Source of the DNA: Thermoleophilia bacterium
GTDB lineage: Bacteria; Actinomycetota; Thermoleophilia; UBA2241
Direction: 5' to 3'
NCBI GenBank assembly: GCA_041393415.1
Contig: JAWKKE010000008.1
Location: 1 to 64,000, forward strand
DNA length: 64,000 nt
Positions 46,906 to 57,200 of this stretch are shown in pieces. The position numbers and the translations under genes were made by a program. Each line of letters begins with the position of its first letter. Position 1 is the stretch's first letter. The notes under the pieces were generated by a model. It had not been told where the DNA came from. It worked only from the letters and a program-made list of their open reading frames with translations, and searched no databases.

Positions 46906-47160
46906 ATGAACAGCAAGCTCAAGACGGCGGGGAAGGTCGCGGCCGCGGCCGGCGTGATCGCACCCTCGTTTCGCAAGCTGATGACCGACGAAGATTTCTT
47001 CGCCGCGTTGAAGGAGATGCGCGCATCGACCAAGATGTCGGCGAAGAAGCTGAAGCGCGCTCGCCGTCGTGGGCTGATGGCCGGCTCGGTCTTTGGCCTG
47101 GCAGTCGGCGTCGCCGCCGGCGTCGCTCTGGCGAGAGCCTTCGGCGAGACGAGAATCTGA
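46906..47160 (+). CDS. Small membrane-associated protein of unknown function
   Basis: 84 residues: an amphipathic N-terminal half (KVAAAAGVIAPSFRKLMTDEDFFAALKEM), a basic stretch (KKLKRARRRG) and one C-terminal membrane helix (LMAGSVFGLAVGVAAGVALARAF). GCGAAAGGAGCGACG precedes the ATG. It lies 53 nt after the HtrA-like gene and 1 nt before the next small gene. Confidence 0.7.
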   Translation: MNSKLKTAGKVAAAAGVIAPSFRKLMTDEDFFAALKEMRASTKMSAKKLKRARRRGLMAGSVFGLAVGVAAGVALARAFGETRI

Positions 47161-47161
47161 G

Positions 47162-47377
47162 ATGCCGGGCGAGGGCATCGACGAAACGCCCGGCGGCAGG
47201 CGCTGCGCCACCTGCCTCTACGGCTACGGCGTCAAGAGCAGTAGCGGCCTGCTGCTGCGGCTCGAGTGCCGGCGGTACCCTCCCCGCTCCGGCACACCCG
47301 ATGCGTCCTACTGGTATCCGGTCTCGCCCACTGAATGGTGTGGCGAGTGGGTGGAGTACGAGGAACTGCAGCCGTAG
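47162..47377 (+). CDS. Small four-cysteine protein
   Basis: 71 residues with CATCLYG, LECRRYPPRSG and EWCGEW: four cysteines in the arrangement CxxC...C...C, and the C-terminal WCGEW motif seen in short putative metal-binding proteins. No HTH or enzyme domain. Almost abuts the previous small gene. Metal binding is inferred from the cysteines. Confidence 0.72.
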   Translation: MPGEGIDETPGGRRCATCLYGYGVKSSSGLLLRLECRRYPPRSGTPDASYWYPVSPTEWCGEWVEYEELQP

Positions 47378-47428
47378 AAGCAGAGCGCCGCGGCGCTCGT
47401 AGCGCGCACGCCGCGGACGGACAGCGCC

Positions 47429-48787
<1,359 letters not shown>

Positions 48788-49006
48788 GGCTCTCCTTCAT
48801 CTCCCGGCCAAACGATCGCGTGCCGCATCTTGTCTCATGAGAGGCGCAGGAACAAGTCTCGTCGTTGCCCTGGCCGGCCCGGTAACGATTGAACGCTCAC
48901 AATCACTCATCGACACTTCCAAGCCCGCCCCCAGAGCTCGCACAGAGGCACGGGTGACCATGTTGAAGGTGCTCACAACGAGCGCCTGGCCCGAAAGGAG
49001 AACCAC

Positions 49007-49465
49007 ATGGCCAATCAGACACGATCCCGACTCATGAAGCCCCTGGCAGTGGGCGCCATGGTACTCGGCCTCACCGCCGGGAGCTACGGCGTCGCGGCCG
49101 CGGCAAGCGACGCCAGTTCAAGCCAGTCGGCCACGGACACCGCGGCCGCGGCATCGACGACGACCCCGTCGACGACGACCCAGAGCCAGGACGACAGTAG
49201 TCGACCCGCCGCACCTCCCGGCGCCACGGACGAGAATCCATGGGGCAACCAGAGAAGCGACGAGACGCTGCTCACCGGCGACACCGCGACGAAGGTCACG
49301 GAAGCAGCTTTGGCCGAAGCAGGCGACGACGCGACCGTCGTACGCGTCGAGACCGACGCCGACGGTAACGCAGCCTATGAGGCGCACATCGTGAAAGCCG
49401 ACGGCACGCCCGTGACGGTCTACGTCGACGAATCGTTCAACGTCGTCAGCACTGATAGTCGCTGA
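49007..49465 (+). CDS. Secreted PepSY-like protein
   Basis: 152 residues. Signal peptide to about residue 33 (PLAVGAMVLGLTAGSYGVAAAA), then a Ser/Thr linker, then LLTGDTATKVTEAALAEAGDDATVVRVETDADGNAAYEAHIVKADGTPVTVYVDESFNVV, the PepSY pattern. PepSY domains are often protease inhibitors or surface modules. ATG follows GAAAGGAG. A strong hairpin terminator lies 8 nt after the stop. Confidence 0.8.
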   Translation: MANQTRSRLMKPLAVGAMVLGLTAGSYGVAAAASDASSSQSATDTAAAASTTTPSTTTQSQDDSSRPAAPPGATDENPWGNQRSDETLLTGDTATKVTEAALAEAGDDATVVRVETDADGNAAYEAHIVKADGTPVTVYVDESFNVVSTDSR

Positions 49466-49472
49466 CGTTGAG

Positions 49473-49508
49473 GCCCGGCCGAGTCGCCCCAAGGCGACTC
49501 GGCCGGGC
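49473..49508. terminator. Bidirectional hairpin between convergent genes
   Basis: Perfect 16-bp GC-rich stem (49473-49488 with 49493-49508) closed by the four-base loop CCAA, lying between the PepSY-like gene and the SQR-like gene that converges on it. No T-run on either side. Confidence 0.75.
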
Positions 49509-49547
49509 CGGGAGCCCACGAAGGCGGCTTGCCCGAGGCGCGGCTGC

Positions 49548-50750
49548 TTAGGGCAAGTAGACGAGGCCGTGCTTGATGCGCAGCATGTAGTACTTCTCGA
49601 AGATCAGCTTGGCCCAGTGCGACCACGGTCCGGGGATCATGATCTCGTACCCGCGCGGCCGGAAGACGCGTTCGAGGACGATGATCATGCCCTGGGTGCC
49701 GGCGTCCATGATGCACAGCGGCTTGATGTCGCCGAAGGGCACCTCGCGCGGCTCCTCGCCCTTCACCGCAGCGACGATGTTGTGCGCCGCGACCTTGCCC
49801 ATGACTTCGGCCATCCAGCCAGTCTTCGGCACGCCGGTGGGAATCGGCGTCGTCGCCTGCGGCTTGATCTGCACAGCCACGCCGGCGGCGTAGATGTTCT
49901 CGTAGTCGCGATGGCGATACGTGTCGTCGATGGGGATGAAACCGCGTTCGTCGCCGAGACCCGGCGAGTCGAAGATCGCCTGGACGCCGGTGAACGGCGG
50001 TATGACGATGGCGTACTTGTGGTGCAGCACCTGACCGGTGGAGAGCGTTAGCGCGCCCGGCTCCGCCGCGGTGATGCCGACGTTGGCAAACGCCTTGATG
50101 CCGAGCAGCTTGAAGTATGCCTTGAGGAGCGGCTCACCGCCGATCATGCCGCCGAGCCCGAAGTGACCCAGGAACGGCTCGGCGGTTACAAACGCCAGCG
50201 GCGCGCGCTGGCGGACCTTGGCCTGACGTAACGCGCGATCGATGTTGAAGACAACCTCGTAGGCTGCGCCGAAACAGCTGGCCCCCGGCGCCGAGCCGAT
50301 CACCACCGGGCCGGGGTCCTCGAGGAAGCGGAGCCACGCCTCGGCCGACTCCATCGCGTGATGAATGTTGCAGACCGAGTGCGACGAACCAGCCTCCGGC
50401 CCGAGCCCAGGGACCGAATCCCAGTCGTACCTGGCGCCCGTGGCGATGAGGAGGTAGTCGTAGGGAATATCGCCCTGATCGGTGTGGACGACGTTGGCCG
50501 CGGGATCGATGCGCTCCACCGTGGCGTGACGGAACTTGATGCCGCGCCGATACAGAATCGGCCCCAGATCCATACTGATCTGACCCGGCTTGCGCCAGCC
50601 CGGCGGCACCCAGATCAGCGAGGGCAAGAAGACGAAACGGGGATCACGGGCGACAACGGTGATCTCGGCATCCTGGCCGAGTTCGAGCTCAAGCTCGAAG
50701 GCGGCGTTGATGCCGGCAAAGCTGCCCCCCAGAACGACAATTGACGTCAT
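49548..50750 (-). CDS. Sulfide:quinone oxidoreductase-like flavoprotein
   Basis: 400 residues. FAD-binding GGSFAGINAAFELE at the N-terminus, LLIATGARYDW, and the late FAD contact YENIYAAGVAV. Three cysteines, C127, C159 and C346, sit where sulfide:quinone reductases have their catalytic and accessory cysteines, supporting sulfide oxidation to quinone rather than NADH dehydrogenase activity. The C-terminus (PWSHWAKLIFEKYYMLRIKHG) is amphipathic, suiting monotopic membrane binding. Start at 50750 has GGAGGAG. No sulfur genes are adjacent. Confidence 0.85.
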   Translation of the reverse strand: MTSIVVLGGSFAGINAAFELELELGQDAEITVVARDPRFVFLPSLIWVPPGWRKPGQISMDLGPILYRRGIKFRHATVERIDPAANVVHTDQGDIPYDYLLIATGARYDWDSVPGLGPEAGSSHSVCNIHHAMESAEAWLRFLEDPGPVVIGSAPGASCFGAAYEVVFNIDRALRQAKVRQRAPLAFVTAEPFLGHFGLGGMIGGEPLLKAYFKLLGIKAFANVGITAAEPGALTLSTGQVLHHKYAIVIPPFTGVQAIFDSPGLGDERGFIPIDDTYRHRDYENIYAAGVAVQIKPQATTPIPTGVPKTGWMAEVMGKVAAHNIVAAVKGEEPREVPFGDIKPLCIMDAGTQGMIIVLERVFRPRGYEIMIPGPWSHWAKLIFEKYYMLRIKHGLVYLP

Positions 50751-50911
50751 GGGTCTCCTCCTTCAAGCGTTGACTATCGACGCGGACCCGTCCGCTCTCT
50801 TGCTCAGTGTACGGGCGGCGGTGGCGCCACGACAAGCATCTTTATGCCACGACTATGAATGCGGGCAGATCGCCACGCGCGACAGCGGCTGGAGGAACCA
50901 GAGACGCTGGT

Positions 50912-50953
50912 CTTGAGTTTCTTTATCTGCCACTTGATTTTCTTGAGTTCTTG
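50912..50953. promoter_or_regulatory. Three near-direct repeats upstream of DUF2089 operon
   Basis: CTTGAGTTTCTT (50912), CTTGATTTTCTT (50933) and CTTGAGTTCTTG (50942) lie in an AT-rich island just ahead of the DUF2089 start. The first two are exactly 21 bp apart, two helical turns; the third overlaps the second. They look like regulator sites or stacked -35 elements. Autoregulation by the HTH protein encoded next is possible. Confidence 0.5.
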
Positions 50954-50995
50954 CGTCATGATAGCTGCATCATCTCAATTCTTATGGGAGCTATG

Positions 50996-51364
50996 ATGAC
51001 CAACGACTGGCACGAACTCACGGACCTCACCGGCGACCGGCGTTTTCTCGTCACCGAGGTACGCATCGACTCGGGCATCTCCATCCACGGGGAGTTCGAG
51101 TTGCCGCCGCTGGCGCGCCTGCGCTACGAAGACCAGGTCTTCGTGAGCGCGTTCGTCCGCAGCCACGGCTCCATCAAAGATATGGAGCGCGCGTTCGGCA
51201 TCAGCTACCCGACGGTCAAGAACCGGCTCAACCGCATCGCCGAGCAACTGCCGCTGGTCCACGTCGCCTCGACGCCGGCGACGGCAGCGAACGACGATCC
51301 GTTGGTACTGCTCGAGCGCGGCGAGATCTCGGCCGACGAGGCGGCAGCGAGGCTCCGCCGATGA
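50996..51364 (+). CDS. DUF2089 family protein with HTH
   Basis: 122 residues. LARLRYEDQVFVSAFVRSHGSIKDMERAFGISYPTVKNRLNRI is the DUF2089 helix-turn-helix region; the C-terminus carries LLERGEISADEAAARL, a short helical motif echoed in the third gene of the operon (LAGGKISSEEAERLL). Probable transcription regulator. ATG at 50996 is five bases after GGGAG; another at 50993 is too close. The stop overlaps the next start (ATGA). Confidence 0.85.
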   Translation: MTNDWHELTDLTGDRRFLVTEVRIDSGISIHGEFELPPLARLRYEDQVFVSAFVRSHGSIKDMERAFGISYPTVKNRLNRIAEQLPLVHVASTPATAANDDPLVLLERGEISADEAAARLRR

Positions 51365-51645
51365 ACCTGCCGCCCGCCATCGTCGACCTGTCGGTCGCTC
51401 CTCGGACCGGGCGGCACATCCGGCTCTGGCTGCCGCTCTTTCTGCTCTGGCCGCTCCTGCTGGTGCTCGGCCTTCTCGGTCTTGCACTAGCGACCGTCGC
51501 CGATGTGATCCTTGTGTTGACGGGGCGACGGTTCCACCACTTCACCGGTCTGCTGCTGCGCGCCTTCGCGGCCCTCGTCGCCAGCCGCGGCACAGCCATC
51601 AACGTCTCCACCGCAACGTCGGCCGTCGCCGTGACGGTCAAGTGA
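51361..51645 (+). CDS. Small membrane protein of the DUF2089 operon
   Basis: 94 residues with one long or two short hydrophobic segments (LWLPLFLLWPLLLVLGLLGLALATVADVILVLTG) and a second weaker one (LLLRAFAALVASRG). No family recognised. Translationally coupled to DUF2089; the third gene follows 14 nt later. Possibly the membrane sensor or target of the operon. Confidence 0.75.
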   Translation: MNLPPAIVDLSVAPRTGRHIRLWLPLFLLWPLLLVLGLLGLALATVADVILVLTGRRFHHFTGLLLRAFAALVASRGTAINVSTATSAVAVTVK

Positions 51646-51659
51646 AAGGGAGTGTAACG

Positions 51660-52106
51660 ATGAGTGACGACCGTTCGCGCATCCTCACCATGCTCGCCGG
51701 CGGCAAGATCAGCTCCGAAGAGGCCGAGCGCCTGCTCGACGCGCTCGACGCGCGCAAGGCGTCCGAGGCCAGCGCCGCCCCAGGCGCATCGGCCATTGCC
51801 GGCGATCCCGAACCGTTGCTTCGCGCGCTGCCGAAGTACCTGTACGTCAAGGTTACGGCGGTCAACGGCGACAACGTCGACGTGAAGATCCCGATCGCTC
51901 TCGTGCGTTCGGGTCTCAAGCTCACGTCGCTCATCCCCCCGCAGGCGATGGATCAGATCAACGCTTCGATGTCACAACACGGCATGTCGGTGGACTTCAC
52001 CAACCTCAAGCCGGACGACATCGACGAGCTCATCAGCAACCTGCGTGAGATGGAAGTCAACGTCGACAGTCAGAACGGCGACAAGGTGCGCGTGTTCTGC
52101 GCCTAG
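51660..52106 (+). CDS. SHOCT-like N-terminal domain protein of the DUF2089 operon
   Basis: 148 residues. Starts with RILTMLAGGKISSEEAERLLDALD, the short helical motif found at the start of many DUF4097-like or SHOCT-like proteins and shared with the end of DUF2089. The rest (LYVKVTAVNGDNVDVKIPIALVRSGLKL, DIDELISNLREMEVNVDSQNGDKVRV) is alpha/beta and soluble. Start at 51660 follows AAAGGGAG. Likely works with the other two proteins in envelope-stress-type regulation; this is inference. Confidence 0.78.
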   Translation: MSDDRSRILTMLAGGKISSEEAERLLDALDARKASEASAAPGASAIAGDPEPLLRALPKYLYVKVTAVNGDNVDVKIPIALVRSGLKLTSLIPPQAMDQINASMSQHGMSVDFTNLKPDDIDELISNLREMEVNVDSQNGDKVRVFCA

Positions 52107-52167
52107 AAGAGCAGCCGCTCGTCTCGCCCGCAGACGACCGGCGAGCGCCGCAAGGTTGCCGCCGGCG

Positions 52168-52539
52168 CTAGCGCAGCCGCTTCGACGGCAACTGCATGCC
52201 GAAGCTGGTCGCACTCGCGCTGGCGGCCATGTCGGCCAACTTGTCGAGCAGCTCGTCTGTGGTCGCGTCGGGGTTGACGAATCCGTGGTCGGCAATCAAC
52301 AGGATGGCCGGACCGTCGTAGGCGGCGATCGCCTCTTCGTCGTCGGAGTGAAAGAGCCGACGGATGTGATTGACGCGCGTGTCGTCTTCAGGGAGCGCGG
52401 CGACGTCTTCGACCGCGCGCGCCAGCACCTCGGCAGAACGAGCGTGGCGGGATTCATCCGGCTGCTCCGCAGCCTTCTTCGCCCGCCACTCGGCGCTCAC
52501 CTCGAGTTGCCGGACCAGATCTTGCTTGCTGAAGTTCAC
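52168..52539 (-). CDS. Hypothetical protein, 123 residues
   Basis: GTG start at 52539 with GGAGGGT seven bases upstream gives a soluble protein: FSKQDLVRQLEVSAEWRAKKAAEQ, ALPEDDTRVNHIRRLFHSDDEEAIAAYDG, ending in SFGMQLPSKRLR. Acidic with predicted helices; no family recognised. Convergent with the DUF2089 operon and divergent from the decarboxylase gene. Confidence 0.68.
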   Translation of the reverse strand: MNFSKQDLVRQLEVSAEWRAKKAAEQPDESRHARSAEVLARAVEDVAALPEDDTRVNHIRRLFHSDDEEAIAAYDGPAILLIADHGFVNPDATTDELLDKLADMAASASATSFGMQLPSKRLR

Positions 52540-52747
52540 TGCACCCTCCGTGAGACCGTTCGTCGGCATCATTGTCTCAGAATTCCGGCGACACCCGGAA
52601 GCGGTCCTGCGGACGGAGCAGCGAGCGCGTCGCCGGCGGCCGCGCCACACCTCGCGTCGCGGCGCGGCAGGACGCGTTGCGGCGCGCGCCCGAGCGGCGG
52701 AGAATAGTCGCTCCGCACCACGAACAGCAGCGAGGGTAACGCGCGCC

Positions 52748-54277
52748 ATGATGCCAGCAGATGACCAACTCACCACGGCTCGACAACGGATCGCCGCCGC
52801 GTACGATCCCGCACTTCTGCATGACGCCGGGCGGCGACTGGCCGACCTGCTGGCCGCCAACCTGGAGCGCGCCGAGCACTCGGCCGGCGCGGTGCTGCCG
52901 TGGGCCGAGCCGAGCACGGCGGTCGACGAGGCGCGTGCGTTTCTACGTGACGAAGCCGGATCGGAGCCGGAGACGTCGGCAGCCGGTGATCAGTTCGCCG
53001 CCCTCGTCCGCGTCATGCTCGAGCGCGGGCTGAACCTGCACGACCCGCGCTACATCGGCCATCAAGTGCCGGCCCCGGTACCCCTCGCCGGCCTCTTCGA
53101 CGCCGTCGGATCCGTCACCAATCAGGTGATGGCGGTCTACGAAATGGGTCCGTGGGCGAGCGCCGTGGAGCTGGCCATGGTGCGCGAACTGGGCGAGGCC
53201 ATCGGCTGGGCGCCGGATACGTTCTCCGGGACCGTGACTCACGGCGGCTCCCTCGCCAACCTCACGGCGCTGCTCACCGCTCGCAACGTGGCTCTGGGTG
53301 AGTCGTGGGATCAGGGGCTGGCCGGCGGCGCGAGCCAGCCCGCTCCCGTCCTTCTCACTCACGCTGAGGCTCACTACAGCGTGGCACGCGCCGCCGGCAT
53401 CCTCGGTCTCGGCAGCCGGCAAACCGTGCGCGTCGGGCTCGACACGCGCGGCCGCATGGACCCACGGCGACTCGACGAGGAGCTCGCTCGCCTGCGCGCC
53501 GAGGGCCGGCCCGTCGTCGCCGTCGTCGCCTGTGCCTGCGCCACACCCATCGGCGCCTTCGATCCGCTCGAGGAGATCGCCGCCGTCTGCCGCAAGCACG
53601 GCGTATGGCTGCACGCCGACGCCGCGCACGGCGGCTCGGCTCTGCTCAGCGAGCGCCACCGTCACCTGCTCGCGGGCATCGAGCACGCCGACAGCGTCGT
53701 CTGGGATGCGCACAAGATGCTCTTCGTGCCCGGCTTGTGCGCCTTCGTCCTCTACCGTGACCGAAGCCGTGTCTTCGACACCTTCCGCCAGGACGCGCCC
53801 TACCTCTTCGACCCGGCGGCCCCCGGCTTGGCCGACTACGACAGCGGCGTACGCTCGGTGGAGTGCACCAAGCGCGCCGCGGCCTTCGGCCTCTGGGGCG
53901 TGTGGTCGCTGTTCGGGCGGCAGCTCTTCGGAGACATGGTCGACGTGACCTTCGCCCTCGGCCGCACCCTGCACGCGAAGCTCACGGCCGCCGACGACTT
54001 CGTCCCGCTACACGAGCCGCAGTGCAACATCGTCGTCTTCCGTCACGTCCCGGCCGCGCTCGGCAACGCTCCACGTGAACGCGTCGGCGACTTCCAGCTG
54101 GAGCTGCGACGGCGCATCATCGAGTCGGGCGAGTTCTACATCGTGCCCGCCAAGCACGACGGCACCGGCGCCCTGCGCGTCGCGATCATGAACCCGCTGA
54201 CCACGCCGGAGCATCTCGACCGGCTCCTGGATGCCCTGCGACGACACGGACGGGAGTTGCTCGGCGCAAGCGCGTGA
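52748..54277 (+). CDS. PLP-dependent amino acid decarboxylase (group II)
   Basis: 509 residues. THGGSLANLTALLTARN binds cofactor phosphate, THAEAHYSVARAAGILGLG stacks on the PLP ring, DADAAHG-type LHADAAHGGSAL holds the ring-nitrogen aspartate, and VVWDAHKMLFVP contains the Schiff-base lysine. This is the aromatic-amino-acid / glutamate / diaminobutyrate decarboxylase family; substrate cannot be set from sequence alone. Start at ATG 52748 or 52751. Confidence 0.87.
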   Translation: MMPADDQLTTARQRIAAAYDPALLHDAGRRLADLLAANLERAEHSAGAVLPWAEPSTAVDEARAFLRDEAGSEPETSAAGDQFAALVRVMLERGLNLHDPRYIGHQVPAPVPLAGLFDAVGSVTNQVMAVYEMGPWASAVELAMVRELGEAIGWAPDTFSGTVTHGGSLANLTALLTARNVALGESWDQGLAGGASQPAPVLLTHAEAHYSVARAAGILGLGSRQTVRVGLDTRGRMDPRRLDEELARLRAEGRPVVAVVACACATPIGAFDPLEEIAAVCRKHGVWLHADAAHGGSALLSERHRHLLAGIEHADSVVWDAHKMLFVPGLCAFVLYRDRSRVFDTFRQDAPYLFDPAAPGLADYDSGVRSVECTKRAAAFGLWGVWSLFGRQLFGDMVDVTFALGRTLHAKLTAADDFVPLHEPQCNIVVFRHVPAALGNAPRERVGDFQLELRRRIIESGEFYIVPAKHDGTGALRVAIMNPLTTPEHLDRLLDALRRHGRELLGASA

Positions 54278-54512
54278 GGCACGAGGTGAGCGCGTGAGGC
54301 GCGAGCCGTGACCCCTCCGCTCGCGCCACTCCACGTTTGATCCGAATCCGGACGCCCGACAAGCACGAGCGGCGCAGCGCCCGGCAAAGCGGCTCCCCAC
54401 GCCGACGGACACAAGAATGGCAACGGCCTCTCGAGGCCGACCAAGGAACGGGCCGCGGCGCGCCGTAGACTCCCGCAGCACCCGCACCGCATGGTGCGGA
54501 GCGCGCGCCGTC

Positions 54513-54986
54513 ATGAGAGAAGGGGCAACCGGGGCAGCTGTGGCGGACGAGGCCACCATCTTCACGATCGGTTACGAGCAACGCTCGGTCGCCGACCTGA
54601 TCACAATTCTGCGTGAGAACGGCATCCGCCGCCTGGTGGACGTTCGCCTGACACCCTGGAGCCGGCGACCAGACTTCTGCATGAAGCGGCTCATGGCCTC
54701 CCTCGACGGCGCCGGCATCTGCTACGAGCACTGCGGCGTGCTCGGCAACCCGCCGGAGATCCGCGAGCTCTACCGCGCCGGCGACAGCGAGGCCGGCGAG
54801 CAGTGGTTCCGCGAGCACTTGCAGGCCAACGCGCGTCCGGCCGTGGACGACCTCGCCCACGTAACCGCGCACGAACCCGTCGCGCTCCTGTGCCTCGAGC
54901 GCGACCACCGCCTATGTCACCGTTCTGTGGTGGCCGCATTCACGGCCGAGCGCAGTGAGAACCCGCTCGTGATTCGGCATCTATAG
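54513..54986 (+). CDS. DUF488 family protein
   Basis: 157 residues. FTIGYEQRSVADLITILRENGIRRLVDVRLTPWSRRPDFC, HCGVLGNPPEIREL and ALLCLERDHRLCHRSVVAA match DUF488, with the late Cys-x(6)-CH pair. Function unknown; possible nucleotide- or DNA-linked role. No ribosome binding site is clear: ATG 54513 or a GTG at 54540 could be the start. A hairpin terminator follows. Confidence 0.82.
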   Translation: MREGATGAAVADEATIFTIGYEQRSVADLITILRENGIRRLVDVRLTPWSRRPDFCMKRLMASLDGAGICYEHCGVLGNPPEIRELYRAGDSEAGEQWFREHLQANARPAVDDLAHVTAHEPVALLCLERDHRLCHRSVVAAFTAERSENPLVIRHL

Positions 54987-55058
54987 CGACACGTGGCGCG
55001 CCCGAGCCAACTTCACCTGTCGACGCGGCAGTCGATCGTCCGCGTCACGCGCAAGATG

Positions 55059-55088
55059 GTCAGGGCCGCCCTGAGGGGCGGCCCTGAC
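55059..55088. terminator. Bidirectional hairpin between convergent genes
   Basis: Perfect 12-bp stem (GTCAGGGCCGCC with GGCGGCCCTGAC) and six-base loop between DUF488 and the beta-helix gene. No T-run. Confidence 0.7.
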
Positions 55089-55124
55089 AGCTCAGTTCGT
55101 CTGCTGCAACGGTAGCTTCGCCGT

Positions 55125-56945
55125 TCAGATCTCCTCGCTCACAGCGCTCGCCCGCGTCTCGATCAGCAGCGCCGTCTCGGTGGCACCCAGGTACTTCTTG
55201 ACGTCGGCGATCAAGTCCTTGAGCGCTGCAATCGCCGCCGCATCGTCGTCGCGCGCCAGCGCCTCGGAGGCCGCATCGACGTGGGCAAGCAGTGTGTCGG
55301 CCAGCGTCGCGTCGATCACCCCATCATCGACGAGCGCCGTAATGAAGGCGCGCAACCCAGGCAGGTCGGGGACGTACTCGTCGGCGCCGATATCCGCCAT
55401 GGGCGCGCCGTCGCAGTCGCCGTCGACAATGCGCTTGTCACCATCGAAGTCCACCACGGGCAGCGTCCACGGCCAGATGAGGTTGCCGTGTTTGAGGGTC
55501 TCGCCGGCGTCGATACACGGCGAGTCATACTGCAGATGGAAGTCACCGGCGACGGGACTCGCCAAGAGAGGGTCGACGTCGTAGAGATTGTCGAGCTCCG
55601 TGAATCCGGGGAAAGAGACTCCGGAGACGTGGCTGATCTCCGGGGCGTCGTAGTTAGGCTGCCAACGGATGTTGTTGAAGAACAGGCAGTTGGTGAGCGT
55701 TCCACCTCGAGGGACGTTGTAGGCGACGCCCCCACCCTCGGACCGGACGGCGTTGTCGCTGAAGATGCAGTTCGTGATGGTGCCGGCGGCGCGATAGCAG
55801 TTGATGGCGCCACCGGTCTGCGTGTACGGCCGAAAGCGCGGTTCGGGCCCCGAGGGCATGAGACGCCAGCCGTTCTTGTAGAAGGTGCAGTTCAGGATGT
55901 CGGTGACGGCCATGTTGAAGATCGCCCCGCCGCGCCCCCCGGAATACGTGGTGAAATTGGCGACAAAGACGCAGTTGGTGATAACCGCCTCGGTCAAGTA
56001 GTTGACCATCGCACCGCCGTGTCCGGCCGAGTTCTGCGTGAAGGTACAGCCGTCGATGGTCGCCGAGCCGGTATCGTTGAACATGCCGCCGCCCCCGTCG
56101 CCGATATCCCGGCAGTAGGCGAAGTTCTCGTCAAAGGTACAGCCGCTGATGCTCGGCCAACTCTCATCCGGGTAGGAGCCGTAGGTACCTGAGTTGTACA
56201 TGCCGCCGCCCTGGCCCCAGGAAAGCGTCCCGAAGGCGCCGCCCGCCCAGTTAGACCGAAACGCGCAGTTGGTCACGACGGGTGCGCTCTGCTCGTTGTA
56301 CATGCCGCCACCGGCAGCGATCGAGAATGTCGTCACGCCATCCACACGGTTGTCGCTGAAGACGCAGTCGGCGACGGTGAGAGCGCTCGCGTAGTTGTAC
56401 ATGCCGGCACCTCGCGAGTCCCTTTGCCGCAGTTCCCAGGCCCCCGTGAAGCGATCGCCCTGACCGGCGGTGACTGTGAAGCCGTCGAAGACGGCGCCTG
56501 TCACCTCGCTGGCGTAGACGACGTGGTAGCTGTTGTCGGTGGCGTCGCCGGCAACCCCTATGTCGCCGCTGAGGACGGTCAGTGCGGGATCCGGACTCCT
56601 CTGCGCCAGTTGCCTCTCGACGCCCACAAAGCCGCCGTAGAGCGCGACACCGCTCTTGAGACTGAAGGCGGCCGTGCGCGCATCGGCGGAGCCGTCCAAG
56701 GACACGCTGGGCTTGTAGGTCCCGGCGGCCACCCAGACGCTGTCGCCGGCGACCGCGACGGCGAGAGCGCTCTGCAGATCGGTGAAGGCGTTCTTCCAGC
56801 TCGTTCCGTCGTTGACACCGGCAGCGTCGTCGTTCACGTAGTACGTGACCGGTTTCTGGACAGTCCCCGCGTACGCCGGCCCCCCGATCGCGAGCATCAA
56901 GGCAAGCACCGCCGCCGTCCCGACCACGAACGCAAAGCGTCTCAT
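55125..56945 (-). CDS. Secreted right-handed beta-helix protein
   Basis: 606 residues. Clear Sec signal (VVGTAAVLALMLAIGGPAYA), then YYVNDDAAGVNDGTSWKNAFTDLQSAL, the usual opening of polymorphic-repeat / choice-of-anchor-Q proteins. The body has many short parallel beta-helix rungs of the form GGGMYN, CTFxxN and ITNCVFxxN, ending with CDGAPMADIGADEYV. The C-terminal 80 residues are helical (LADTLLAHVDAASEALARDD). Surface adhesin or polysaccharide-binding role possible. Start at 56945 has AAGGAG. Its promoter contains GGACAGTC repeats. Confidence 0.85.
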   Translation of the reverse strand: MRRFAFVVGTAAVLALMLAIGGPAYAGTVQKPVTYYVNDDAAGVNDGTSWKNAFTDLQSALAVAVAGDSVWVAAGTYKPSVSLDGSADARTAAFSLKSGVALYGGFVGVERQLAQRSPDPALTVLSGDIGVAGDATDNSYHVVYASEVTGAVFDGFTVTAGQGDRFTGAWELRQRDSRGAGMYNYASALTVADCVFSDNRVDGVTTFSIAAGGGMYNEQSAPVVTNCAFRSNWAGGAFGTLSWGQGGGMYNSGTYGSYPDESWPSISGCTFDENFAYCRDIGDGGGGMFNDTGSATIDGCTFTQNSAGHGGAMVNYLTEAVITNCVFVANFTTYSGGRGGAIFNMAVTDILNCTFYKNGWRLMPSGPEPRFRPYTQTGGAINCYRAAGTITNCIFSDNAVRSEGGGVAYNVPRGGTLTNCLFFNNIRWQPNYDAPEISHVSGVSFPGFTELDNLYDVDPLLASPVAGDFHLQYDSPCIDAGETLKHGNLIWPWTLPVVDFDGDKRIVDGDCDGAPMADIGADEYVPDLPGLRAFITALVDDGVIDATLADTLLAHVDAASEALARDDDAAAIAALKDLIADVKKYLGATETALLIETRASAVSEEI

Positions 56946-57061
56946 TGCGACTCCTTCCCCCAGGGGCTTCGCTCACGCCTCGCGGCCGATCCCGGAAGAC
57001 ACGACGCCCACGGCTCCCCATACCTCTCGAGCCGATTGTGTCGCAGGCAAGACGCCGGCGC

Positions 57062-57103
57062 ACTGTCCGCATGGACAGTCTGAGGGACAGTCGAGGGACC
57101 GTC
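57062..57103. promoter_or_regulatory. Iteron cluster A: one inverted and three direct GGACAGTC half-sites
   Basis: ACTGTCC-GCAT-GGACAGT (57062-57079) is a perfect 7-bp inverted repeat. Its right arm begins a series of direct repeats, GGACAGTC at 57073 and 57085 and the variant GGACCGTC at 57096, spaced 12 and 11 bp. The cluster lies between the divergent beta-helix gene and the histidine kinase gene, ending 98 nt before the kinase start; a TAAGAT hexamer at 57135 is a plausible -10. The same pattern recurs at 61993-62031. Confidence 0.72.
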
Positions 57104-57162
57104 AGATGCCGCCGGGCAGGCCGAAGTGTGGGATTAAGATAAAGAACTGAGGGCGTGCATCC

Positions 57163-57186
57163 GAGAGGGAAAGAGAGATCCCTCTC
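57163..57186 (+). promoter_or_regulatory. Leader hairpin before the histidine kinase
   Basis: GAGAGGGA pairs with TCCCTCTC around an eight-base loop. The purine-rich arms include the only Shine-Dalgarno-like sequence ahead of the kinase start at 57201, so folding could limit translation. Inference from position. Confidence 0.4.
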
Positions 57187-57200
57187 TCCGGGCATTCGAG

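Noticed and set aside
48833..48842. TCTCATGAGA palindrome upstream of citrate synthase
   Set aside because: A single 10-bp palindrome with no second copy or promoter alignment; likely chance.
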